Source of the DNA: Crotophaga sulcirostris
Taxonomy: Eukaryota > Chordata > Aves > Cuculiformes > Crotophagidae
Length of the DNA: 64,000 nt
NCBI GenBank assembly: GCA_013397455.1
Contig: VYZB01000095.1
Span: 1,050,446-1,114,445 of the forward strand
Reading direction: 5' to 3'
The notes beneath the pieces were generated by a model. It was given only the letters and a program-made list of their open reading frames with translations, was not told where the DNA came from and searched no databases. Shown one piece after another: positions 49,501 to 61,700 of the stretch (the first letter of the stretch is position 1; every line of letters starts with the position of its first letter). A program made the position numbers and the translations under genes.

Positions 49501-52196
49501 GCTGTCTGAACCATTGTTCTGCATAAAATCACATAAATTATAGTCCATTTAAAAATAAACTAAAAACCCCATCGGATTCCACTGAAGTGTGAATAATGAT
49601 TCAAGAGTCATCAGCTGTGGTTGCCATAAGAAACAAGACTTCATAAATCTATAAAGCGTAGAAAAGACAGAAATGCCACAAGCAACATTAATCTAGTAAA
49701 ACGATAACCAAAATGGGATCTTATTTTCAGCTCCTATGGTTTCTCAACAGATCAACAGAAACAGCTGTCTGAATTCCAACTGTAAACCTAAACAGTTTTG
49801 AGAAGCCTGAAGGCTCAATCTGATTGACTGTATTATCCGCCCTTTGTTAATAGTCATAAATGATTTGTTTCTTTTGGAGAAGGCTGAGAAGAAATAAAAA
49901 TGAAACAATTGTATCTGAGTCATAAGTCACTTCGTATCACATTCTGCTGTTACACAGTCAAACGTACCATACATAAGACAAAATCTGCTCTGAATATTTG
50001 CAGTGTTTAATATTTTAAAAGTCCTAACATATCATTTTTAGTGAGCTGTTTGTAAATTACCATGAACAGAGAAAATGCTTATTTTCTTAATAAAAATAAA
50101 TAAGAAATAGAGCAAGCAAGGATCTAGCACTGATCCAAGAACTCACTTGCTGAAGTTAAAGTAGAAATTTCTATTTTCTACACCTTAATTCCTATTTATA
50201 TGATCAGTATAAATTACCACAGCACAAGCAGGTCCCTGGGTGATCCACACATGAAGACAAAGTGCCGTATGACACACTGTCCGCAATAAAAAAAGGCTAA
50301 CAAACATTGGGAGTCATAAACATTGAAAAGGTATATAAATTGTCAGAAAGGATGTAAAAGCAAGGATGTTTCTCTTCAGCCTGTGGCACCTATAGCTTTC
50401 AGGATAACATTATGTTTAGATCTGCATAATGGTAGGAGGAGAGTAGAGTGTAACTAGTAACGGGGTGTAATGAACTGCACAGAAAATTTCTTTAGAAGTG
50501 TTTGGATAGGGAGAAAGATTGTTCTGGAGTAAAGGATAAACCATTGAGCTCTCTTTTCTACATTTAATAAACACCTTTGTAGAGGAGGTATGTTTCTGAA
50601 GTTATATTTTTATGTTTGAATACAAATGTGTTTCTTCATATTTTCTATCCATCTAATGGCATTGGACATACATTTGAAGTAGGCAACAAAGAATGCTTTG
50701 GATAAAATATAACTATTCAAACTTTCCTTTCACTTTAATAGCTAAAAAAATGTTGCAATCCAGTAAAATTCTTCTGCCCTGCATGTACATGTATAACACT
50801 GTAACAAATATAGGACACTGAATGTCTCAAACTCTTATTATTATTAGGACTTCAAAGAAATAAATACGAGGCCCTACATCAAATGCAAAACCAAACTGAG
50901 AGTGAAGAACTTAGGAATACAATGTTATCTTATCTGTTTTATTTGCTTTTTATTACTTTAATACTTTTTTTGTTTGTTTTTTTTCTTCCAATGTTACATG
51001 TTTATACAGCAGACCCAGTCCTGGGTATGGCATACAGACTTAAAGTCACTGTGGTTACCTGAGTGTAATGGTGTATTTAGAAGACAAGCATGACATTGCA
51101 TGCATGCCCATTTTGTAGCATACTTGGACTTTAATACTGACGGTATAATGTCTAAGTCTGAAAATCAATTTGTTAATTTTATATGTACTTGTGTAAAGTT
51201 CTTTCTTAGTATCGTTGTTTCTGTTTTAGATCCTGCGGACTGCATGCAGTACTTCCAAGGGATTTCTATTTGCCTTAGGTACTAAAATGTCAAAAGAAGA
51301 CTCTTCTGATTACACCTGCACATTAGTGTTTGGTGAGTTAGAGCCCACTCAAAGCCTACTGAAATTAGAAAACTACCTGTGATTTCCGGAGAGTTGAATG
51401 AAGTGTATTTATATGTTTCATTTAGTTAGCTTATATCTTTGCCCTTCAATTTCCTTATATGCTTCTTCCCTTCTCCACCTGCTGGTCTTAATTCTTCGGC
51501 TCCCTTCCTTTAGAACCTTTGTGATATTAGAGTAAAAAGTATTTAGAGGTGCGAAGTGCCCTCATCTGACTGTAAATTAGTGTGTGCTTGGTAGAGCAAG
51601 ATAAATAAGCATAAGTAAATATAAGTGTACATTATATGGGCTTGACTATTAACGAACTTTTATGGACACCTGATAGATACACCTGTCCTGGTTGTTTTGC
51701 AAGATAAATTGCATAACAAGGTCTACCAAGGAACTAGTTTTTATATTAAATGTGAACTTGGGAAATCTGCATAGGCTGACAATCTTGAAAAACTTCTAGG
51801 CTTTCAGTTGCTAATAACTCTCTTGGCTATCTTTTGTTCTCTAGTGTCCAGCCGGAACAGTGTGAATCTTCCTACAGTAGTTTTCTGCGACTATGGGATA
51901 GCAAATCATGATCCTACTTGGTGACTTGGAAAAACTAATTCATATATGTTCATTAGATGTTTGTCAAAAAATATAAACATTATTCATGAAGCTTAGCTTT
52001 TGTCCATGATTAGCTTAGATGAACAGACTTTCATTATGTCATAAGAATTAAATCCTTTTAAAGACTTAAAACAGCGCTCTTCAGTTCCACAGTTATTAAT
52101 TCTCCTACTTAAGGGAACAGAGCTTTTGTTAAGCTAGTATGAATGCCATAGATAAATTATTAACGTTGCCTTTTGCATAATTGCACAGCCAGGTGA
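43507..52196. other. Long unique AT-rich non-coding stretch
   Basis: No gene or repeat family is recognised. It contains a small splice-bounded open segment at 47726-47762 (see findings). The overlapping plus/minus ORFs at 49064-49482 are open on both strands, which argues for chance. Confidence 0.55.
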
Positions 52197-52246
52197 AATA
52201 TATATATATATTTTATTTATATAAAATGTGTATGAATCTATATATT
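52197..52246. repeat. AT-rich low-complexity patch
   Basis: A short (AT)n run 'atatatatatata' is followed by 'ttttatttatataaaatgtgtatgaatctatatat'. It is simple sequence with no other features. Confidence 0.6.
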
Positions 52247-52665
52247 GCATTTTAAAGGAAAAAAACAAATGAGAGCTGCAGCCGTCTCTTGCACAGAATG
52301 AATTCTGTTTTGCATTTTGGAAGTGCTGTAAATCATTGGAGCTATGTAGTCAGAGTTTATGATTTCCATCAAAGAGCATGAGGGACATATTTCACTGTGG
52401 TCTATCCATTATTCTGCACATACTTGAAAAGAGAAACTCAAACAAAGCTCTCATTAGGAAACATTGACATAAGACTAGCAGAGAATTCATTTACTTGTGC
52501 ATGGTGATTCAGCAAAGAAGGCAGTGAGAGCCATATATTACGCTGCCACAGCAGGTGAAGGAGCTGAAAAGGAGATGTGCATCTAGACACGCATTTTTTG
52601 TACAGCTCTTCCAAGGTTTCTGTTTGTTCTTATTTCTCGTAGCTTGAAAGCAAATGAAAATTTAT

Positions 52666-53155
52666 AGCTGAAGTGTCAGGGAGCAAGGAGGGCTGGCTCC
52701 TCCTCAAGCACCAGGAACCACAGGCTGAGCCCATGCAGGACCAAGGCGGGCAGGGCACAACCCCATGGAACTCCTGTAGGGAAGTCCTGGGGGCGGCAGT
52801 GGGGATCAATCAAAAGTTTGATACTAAGTGGATCCATAGTGATGAGGCAGATAGGAAGGGACACAAGTCAGGGTCAAGTCCAGTGATGATAACTAGAGTC
52901 AGACACAGTCCAGTGATCACTAAGGCAGGTCCACAGTCACAAAGGGAAGGTCAAGCTAGGATATCAGACCCATGGGTTGGGGTCCGGATCAATAAGGTCC
53001 ATAGCCAGGCACTGGTGGGTGCTCCTATGGTGTGGCTCAAGCCAAGACTGAGGACCCAGTCCTGAGCTGAAATGGGATGGTAGAGGTTCCAGGTGTGTCT
53101 GATCAGGGAAATTAGGCTCTCTTAGTGCCCTCAGGGCCCTGATATAAAGCAGATT
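52666..53155 (+). repeat. LTR-like GC-richer block with internal short tandem motif (unclassified)
   Basis: The composition is distinctly GC-richer than the flanks. It opens with 'tgtcagggagcaagg' and contains a repeated 'gtccagtgat' motif (about 52878 and 52908) within a run of 'gtcagggtcaagtcc / gagtcagacacagtcc' phrases. It ends with 'gtgtctgatcagggaaattagg...ccctcagggccctgatataaag', where GATATAAAG is TATA-like. This layout recalls a solo or partial LTR of a sauropsid retroelement, but no 3' CA end or target duplication was found. The 130-codon ORF 52673-53065 lies wholly inside and is considered incidental. Confidence 0.35.
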
Positions 53156-55261
53156 AAAATCTGGTAAGAGCTTCTTGGTTCTACAATAACAGTTACTTTT
53201 CTAGCAGTAGAAGCAATGAACATTTTCAAGGGTGCATTACATAAAGAGGTAAGTGTGCTTCACAGAAGTCTTAATATATCTGTACAGTTTTCATTACTAC
53301 CTTGTATTAAAGGGGTTAAGGTTGGGGCTACTATTGTGTTTGAAGTCTTGCCAAGGTAGCAGTGCAGGAACCACTTAAGGTTGTTTAATGGGTTGTCCAG
53401 AAAAAATGAAGGATAGGCAAGAGAAATAGTGTCTCAGCTGTACATATGCTGGTTTGGATGCTGGCATGTTTTTGGATTTTATTTTGTGGGTTTGAGAAAA
53501 CTTCGGAAAATGCTGTATTGAAAAAAAACTGATATATACTATGTGTGGGAATATTACTTGTCTTGCTGAATATTTTTCTTTATTCTAGTTCTGCAGGTAT
53601 CATGCAAAATACATAGAGTCTGAATCATATTTAAACTTCAATTTATACTAAATGAAATTGAACTTGTCAGACTGTTCACTGGCTCTTATTGAATCTGGTG
53701 CTACTATGATGCTGTGATACATTCATTTGGTTTCTTATTTTTGATTCTCACTGATACCATATCCTGTTTGATACCTGCAGACATGGAAACAGTAATTATA
53801 GCATTCTCTTTCTTTTAAGATTTATTAGCACCTTTTTCTCTATCACCTATTAAATCTATACAGTTATCAAGTTCAACAAAGTGGTAAGTTTGCCCCCTTC
53901 TTTTAGGTGGTTATCCTTTTTTGCTTTTTTGGTCATTTGAACTCAGTTGGTTGGATTTTGGGCATACTCCTGTCAGTATTCAAAACATACTCTTAAATCC
54001 TTTAAAAACATTAAAAGCTGAGAATTCTTTTAAGTAATAATACACATAATACTGGATTTCATGTAAGTCCATGTGTTTCTTCAGATATTACAATAGTTGT
54101 CATAAAGGTTTATTGAGAAAAGTGCATGGTATATCTGTGATTTCCTTAAAAAATAATCCTGAAGTGCTCTGTGGTACTTCAGGAGAGTTTTTTAATCTGT
54201 GAGCCTGGGTGCCTTTTCTGCTTCATGGCTTTGTTAAATCTCATAGTTCTTATTGGAACCATAACACTAGCAACAAGTGAGAAAGGAGTGTGTGCAGGTA
54301 CTGTGTGTGTGATCAACCCTGATGTACAGTGGAGAAGGTGTATAAGTTACCTGACCCACAGAGTGTTTAAAATACTGTATTAAATGTTTGACTAAGAAGA
54401 ACTGATTTGTTTCTCAGATTAACTAGTATTCTCTCTCGTATCCTGAGGAGGAAGGGGGTGAGGGGACAGGGAGCAGAAAAAAAAGAGCAAGAGGAATTAA
54501 CCTTTTTTTAGTAACTGGAAATTTAAGTTATGCATGTGTTGTGGGAGAAGCATAGTGCCTCTGAAAATCTGCTCTGTAAGGGCCTCTGGAAATGCCTAAC
54601 TTTGGTTCAATCAGCACTGCTTTGTGAAGTTTATCTCAGTCTGCTTTATGTTAGCGTGAAACAAGTTAATTATTCCCTGTATTGGAATGATTAGTAGATT
54701 GGGGAAGAAGTTAGGATAGAAAAAGATACACCAATATATCGTATTTTGTTGTTCAATTTGCAAATGAAAATTTTATTATAATTCAGTTTTGATTGCTGTC
54801 ATGATTCCAAATCTGCTGTAGAAATGGGTCTGAAAGCTTTTCTATCAAAGCATATGTTGAAAGTAGTTAAAAGCTATAGTGTGCACTTACAAAGAACTCT
54901 AAAAGATTTTGTCTGGATCAGGTGTGGCTGTTTTGTTTTAGATCTGTTTTATATAAGAATTTTGTTCTTGGCATTGTTTTGCTCCCAGTCAAACCATGTC
55001 TTCATGTATTGTTGAAATAATTAGCTCTGTGTCAGGGGTTATGAAAAGCAAGATCTCTCTATATCAGCAGTGTGCTGAGAACACTTGTTGGCTTTTATTG
55101 TGTTACCTACGAGTAAATGTGCTGCTTATTTTAATTAGAAGATCAGTAGAAGCTGCACACACTTCATAATGTCTGAACTAAAGCAAATTTCAGGAATCTG
55201 GAAAATGTTCCTTTGTTTGGCATTACCAAGAGTTCATGAAGCCAAAAGCACAGGTTAGTGG
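53156..55261. other. Unique AT-rich stretch with several splice-like signals
   Basis: Two segments with good acceptor and donor signals (53205-53248 and 53820-53883) occur within 700 bp; their phases do not fit each other directly (see findings). No gene is recognised. Confidence 0.5.
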
Positions 55262-55760
55262 GTGTGTGGCACTACGATGTTCAGTTTTGGGCATCTCAAT
55301 ACCAGAAAGACTACTATTGTTTGGACATACTGCAGCATCTCAATGAAGCTGGTGAAGGGTCTGGAACACAAGTCTTATGAGGAGCAGCTGAGGGTACTGG
55401 GGCTGTTTAGTCTGGAGAGAAGGAGACTGACGGGGGACCTTGTTGCTCTACAACTACCTGAAAGGAGGTAGTAGCAAAGGGGTGCTGGTCTCTTCTCCCA
55501 AGTAATGAGCAATAGGATGAGAGGAAAATAGCCTCAAGTTGTGCCAGAGGAGGTTTAGACTGTATATTAGGAAATACTACTTCACTGAAAGGGTTGTCAA
55601 GCATTGGAAGTGGTTGAGTCATCATTCCTGGAAATACTTAAAAGACATGTAGATGTGGTGCTTAGGGACATAGTTAAGTGGTGAACTTGGCAGTGTTAGG
55701 CTTATAGTTGGACTCAATGATCTTAAAGGTCTTTTCCAAGCTATGTGATTCTATGATTCT
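55262..55760 (+). mobile_element. CR1 LINE, 3' fragment with ORF2 tail and complete 3' end
   Basis: It begins in the ORF2 C-terminal region: 'gaagctggtgaagggtctggaacacaagtcttatgaggagcagctgaggg' gives [16 protein letters not shown], then [18 protein letters not shown] (about 55350-55450). It continues through 'ctcttctcccaagtaatgagcaataggatgagaggaaaatagcctcaagttgtgccagaggaggtttag' into the 3' UTR 'gtgcttagggacatagtt...ggactcaatgatcttaaaggtcttttccaa' and the tail 'gtgattctatgattct'. Stops interrupt ORF2. It is 5'-truncated and inactive. Confidence 0.95.
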
Positions 55761-58700
55761 ACTTGTGACTTAGTTTAAGATTTTTTTTTTATCAAATTTG
55801 CCTTGATGTAGGATTAGATAATGGCTTTGCTTCCAGGTCTGTGCGTATGTTGATGTTATACCGTGGACAATTCAACCATAAGCAAACTGGATGTATGAAG
55901 GAAAGGAGGAAGAGGTGTGCTGGAGCCGTTGTGTGTCTGCCTGGTGTGGGCAGATGACCTGAATTGATGTGGATTCTGCTGGTGTTCTTGGTAGTGTGGT
56001 GCATTGTCCATATTAGATACACGTGCCCTGTGGCTAGAGTCTCAAAATTAATGGTCTACTCAACATGAAATGAATACCAGTGGTATCACAGATTTAACTC
56101 TTTTTGTGATAAAGAAATGCATGGTTCCTTGTCTTATTTCCATTCCTTTTTATGTATGAAGCATTCTTTTAAAGAAAATGTAATAGAATTAGGAAACAAG
56201 ATTATTACATACTTTGAGAACACATTAGTGTTCAAATTGTCAGTTATTAAACAAGGAATTAACAGCTACACTAAATGGGAACCCTGATCTGCATGTTTAA
56301 CATCCTGGTAGATCTTCTTGAGAGAAGCTTTTTTGACTTAACAAGTCAGCTCTCAAAATTCCTACAGACCAATACATGAATAAGCACAAAGTGCCACTTA
56401 GTACACTCCTGGATGGCTGCTGCTTTCTGACTGACAGCAGGTGGGAGGAAAGGGTTGGAAAGGCAGAATGAGTTATGCTAAGTGTGATTAATGAATTTCA
56501 AATAATTGATGTTTCAAGCCAGTGTTCAGTTCTTCATTAGTGACAAGCATAGCTTGTTTATCGCATTCTTAAATGGATGAAAGGAAATATATGCATATTA
56601 ATGTAAAAACCCAAGCTTTTAAAATGGTTTAGTGAGAACTGTTTTAAAAAAAACCCAATGTGGATAGATAATAACATGGATATTTCCTAGCTAAATTTAA
56701 ACTCTTCTTCAGTCCTGCCCAGAAGGGACACACGGACCTTCGTAGCCTTGCATATGCTTTTTCTGCCAAAGAACAGTTTTATCAGAGTAATCTCAAAACC
56801 TAGGTTTGAACTGTGGTGTTTAACCTCTCACCTTAGCTGGCAATTTTTTGTTTTGTATTCTCTACCAATGACAACAGTCCTCAGACCTTTGTGGACCTAA
56901 ACTTATATAGAAAGAGTTATAAGGCTGAAGGAATGGTTTCCAGAAATCATTGAAGGAGTTGAGATGGGTGGGAATGAAATGCAGCACTTGTGTGCTTTAT
57001 CAGTTGTAGAGCATAGGATAATTGTATATATCTGGCCTGGTAAATATTTCCCCTTACATGGAATATTTACATTTCAATAGTTTTCTCTTTAGTAGCTCTC
57101 CACCAGAACATTCCGAGCTTTAATTTCATCTAAGGTCAGGGTACATGGTGGCCTTTAGATTGTGTTAGTATTTGAGCTGTTTTGCACACATCTGCAAATA
57201 AAATCATAGGTGAATTTATGGCTGTAAGAAGTTATTGACCAGTGGTTTGAGAACATTTGTAGCATTTAAATAATGAGGTTATTCTCTATAGTTTTCCTTG
57301 GCATCCAGGGAATAGAAGCATGGCCCAAGTCATCCTGGCAGTTGGTAGTGCTACTCTCAGCTACTGCCCTGAAGAGTGGTCTGACACCCCCTACTTGCAC
57401 CAGGCTCGCTCTGTGTTCCAGGTGTTTCCAGTGAGGTGCTGCTATTATTTTTGTGTGCTTTTCCTAACAATAATTGGGAAATTGTATTGCAGGTTGCTGG
57501 TGTCTATTTCAGTTCCCAACCTACATGCTAAATGTTCACCAGCATAGGATTCAGCAGTTCCACTGCATCACAGGTGCAGGGAGCTCATCCTGGTGCTGTC
57601 TATATTGGTGCTGTTTGCCAGGGATGAATGTGGGAAGATCTGACTTGCTTGTAGAGGGAATAAGATGTGTCTCTCAAGCAGATTCTGAGCATGAACTCAT
57701 GGTTGTGCAACTGTGCTTGGATGACTCTGAGGTCCCTGGGAACAAGCAAGGCAATACAAACATGCTTATTTTTTACCGAAGGTATCGGTCCCTGGGATAC
57801 AAAAACTACGTTGAATTAAAGTTTGGGTGTTGAAAAACTCTTGAATTTTGAACTGATTCAAATTCCAGCCTTTTTGGGATCTTGTAGTTTCTTTAGAATT
57901 AGAAAAAATGGTCAATATGAAGGAGGACTAACGCTTAATGTTAAATTGTAGAGTGGCATACTGAAAGTTAGGGTTAGAGAATCTAAAGAAGTTAATATGC
58001 AACAGGAATAAGAAAGAAACATGTAAATGTATGATTTTTGCTTCTATTCATGGTGAACTTAGATGCTTCAGATCACTTTCTGCTTGTTGACAGTAATGTA
58101 GAATGTGGTAACTACACTCTTGTGTTGAGGGTGGGGAGTGGCTAATACTGATGTATTCAGGCCCCTGAATACCCAGAAAAACTTGTGGCTTTTTAATTAA
58201 CTCATTGGGTGGGTATGAATGAAGAAGGACACGAGAGGCTGCACGCTCACCATAAAGGAGAGTGGAGAAGAAAAGGGAGCAGGTTCTGAATGCCAGGTTT
58301 CTGCCTAATGGATATTAAAGTAGTTGGGGTCTGAGGCACTCAGATATAATATTTAATATGTGAGCATTAACTGCAGCTGTCATGTTGTACAGTGGAATAG
58401 TGTTGTCATTATTTTATTACCTTTGATTAGTTAAAACTGTATCTTATAGCAGGAAAAAGCACTCAAATTGTATTTACCAGCAGCTGTATATATGCCCAGC
58501 ACTGGAATCATAATGAGGTGCTGCATTACAGAGACACCATTCATCACACTTTATATTTGAGGCAATATCCTTTCTAAATTAACGTCATCACCTTATGACA
58601 GCTGTGAGTATTGGTTCAGTTATAGCTGATGAACTCTTGTCGCTGTTTCCAATATAAATTCTATTTTTTAAAGAGTTATTTGTAATTTATATCTACTTAG

Positions 58701-61700
58701 CTATAAAAATCTGCTCTGGGTTGGAACTTGGCGTATAGGGCTCTCCCTAGATGATTTTCTTCACAGTCCTTCTGTGCTTGATTGAAAACTTTTTGCCAAA
58801 TCTAGTCAACGATAATGAACTTCTGGAAATAGTAATTAAGGATCTTGATGGCTGTGTGGCTGTTTTTCTAGCCAAATGGTTCCTTCTGTGGGGGCAGGTG
58901 TAATCTATTTATTGATGTGGTGATGTTCCATATTCAAAGGGTGCTTGAATACTATCCTGCCCTAAAAGGTTCATTGAGCTCTTTTGGCCTCCCTTATCTC
59001 TTCAAAATGCACATCAGCTCTGTTTCTTCTAGGAATATCAGAAATTTAAAGAAGAAAATTTCATACCAGATTAAACAAAAATGTACTCCTATGTGTTTAT
59101 TTTGGTTTCACATATGAAATCATCTAATTCAATAATACTTCAAAAATAAGCTGAACTGATTCATGATATCCAAAATAAAGAAATCATTTATGTCTATTTT
59201 ATCCATGTTTCTTAGGTGAAACTACCTAGAAAATTCAGGCCATAAATTTAAAGTTTTATTTATCTGAAAATACATTTTTGCTAAAATAGTATTTATCTGG
59301 AAAAAAGAAATTGCCATTTTTAGTCTTGATGGTACCCTATCACATGTTTACAGAAAATTTGTCCAACAATGCTAAAAAAATAACAGCTGGTAACAGCCAC
59401 TCACTCTACACATATTTATCAGTAAAAATTTGAATACAAACATCTGATGACCAGATGTCTCCATTTGCATTGCAAGCTAAGATGTTTTATCAATCTTTGT
59501 ATTTGGGAAACTGGCAATTCATCAATTATTTTTGCCAATTTTCATCTCAGTGAATTAAAATTTCATAAAGAATTTCCATGATGGAATACATGCAACTGTA
59601 CAGAGGGTCTGTGTTTGCAGGCAGGCTTTTGGGGCTACGCTATACAGCCTCTATAGAAAACAGAAGCATGGAGCTATAATATGCTCTATCTGATATTTAC
59701 GTAGAGCTCAGAGGAATAATATGTGGACTCTCATTTGAGTAGTGCAGTCACTTGTATGACCTCTTTGAGACAGTTCCAGGTTCAGCAGACTCATAAAATC
59801 TTGTGACCATGTGCAGTTCTTGTGGTGCTTAAGAAGAATGGTATCTTCCAGCGTATGCAGGATGATCAGCCAGCTTCTCCTAAGTACTGTTTGAGTCCTC
59901 CCAGATCCGGCAACAGGTTGTCATTTCTATGACAGGAGCTCTCTTAGGACTGAATGTCCTGTCAGTGTGTGCAATGCTGAGGTTGTACTGTGCGTCCTTC
60001 CTTGTGCAAGAGACTTGTATTCCTTTTCCTGGCCATGATCAAATCTTTACAGCAGTTTTGACATGTGGAAAGTTCACTGCATTAGTTCCTCCATATATTA
60101 ACTGCTTAAATTATTATTAATATTTCATAAAATGAAAATTATTTTGATATTTCATAACTTAAATATTTAAATGCTAGATCTTTTTATCATTGTAGTTGAG
60201 GGAAAAATTGTCCTTAATCTAAGAGGGCTGTTTCTTTTGGGGCTGTGTGAATGCTAGCACATTGGTGCTAAGTGCAGTTACAGCAGGACAATTTTCTTGC
60301 CTGTGTTTATTAGTGTGCTATGAAGCTGTAGAATGATTTAAAGAACTTTCTATAGCTTTTATTGCCATGTGGGAAGGTCCAGTGGATGCCACTCAACCAA
60401 AATGTGGTCCATGCAGGATGTATGTTCTGCACATCTTCCTGATTTGTTTTTCTGCTCAGCAGGTTGTTCTGTATCAGAGAAGTGATCAAACTTTCAATAG
60501 AAACAGGAAAAACCACCAAGGCAACATTCAGTTTAGCAGCTTATTCACATATATCTATCTATTGTAATCCGTAATTAGCTACAGTTTACCAAAATGCTCC
60601 TGGCACAAATATTTTCACATCTACGCACTGTTCCACTTTAAATTCCAACTCATTAGAACATCATAAAAAGCCGTACCTTGACACGCTTCCCACGAGACTG
60701 TATGAGTAAGGTTGCTATTTATTCATTCACCAAAATCTCTTCTGCACATACACCTGGGTGTTAGTGGCCTGGAGTGATGAACAATACTTGGTGCTTTAGA
60801 CTGACCCTCTGAGATCAGTCCGATACAAGTGGCAGATTTTGTAGCAGTGTAAATCTAGCTTTGCTTCTGCTCCTTAGAGTTGGCTTTAATGTCTACAAAA
60901 TATGTCAGCAATGGAAAGAGGCATAAAGAATACAAAGGAGGCATAATTCAAATATTCTTGGAATACTAGGGGAAAATGAAAAAATTGTGAGCTTATATGA
61001 CACGGTATTACTGCTCTGTTATAAGCTTTCTTGAAGCCTGGTAAACTTGTCAGAAACGTCATATTACGAATAGTTCATAATACCTTGTTGTAGGAGAATT
61101 AATCAGTGATTTCTGAATCAAACTGGCAATTCAGAAATGAGTCATTCCTCACATTGATTTTTTTTATTATTTTTTTTAATGTGGTAGGCAACTGTGTCAT
61201 GAAATACAGCAGCAGTAAGTTACCATCCCATTGTCACAATTATGATTCAAGTTTCAAACAATGAGGCATGACATTGACCTATTCCTATGCAAATTCTTTC
61301 CTAAAGTGTTTTGATAGTTTAGCAAAATATATTTTGACTAGGATTTCAAAGAAAGGCTACTATTAGAAAGCCATGAGCCGTTTAGTGCTGAAACTAATAA
61401 TTTGTTAGAAATTCCTTACCAAAACCTGTTCTTAAGGATTTCTATTATGAACATAGAATAAGGGAACCTTTATTTTCATTAAACCGACAAGTGCACATCA
61501 AGGTTTAATACAGGCATATAAGAACATTACAGGATGTAAATATACATATGTGTAACTAGAGATAAGTAATATTCTGACATATTATGGATGTCTTCTATGG
61601 AGTTGAAGTGCCATTCAAAACACTGGCAGGTCACCCACTGACTCAGCCACTTCTACTATCATTTCAAATCGCTGTAAAGTTTGTCAGCTATAATGTATTA

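Noticed and set aside
52673..53065. 130-codon plus-strand ORF
   Set aside because: It lies entirely within the LTR-like GC-rich block, is low-complexity in character and resembles no known gag, pol or env domain.
54171..54383. 70-codon plus-strand ORF with a hydrophobic, transmembrane-like stretch
   Set aside because: T-rich DNA readily encodes hydrophobic runs. The upstream acceptor tract is weak and the possible donor (GCAG|GTACTG) is poor, so a membrane-protein exon is not supported.
57320..57833. Two overlapping plus-strand ORFs (75 and 119 codons)
   Set aside because: They are in different frames, without recognisable domains, and internal AG/GT signals do not join them sensibly.
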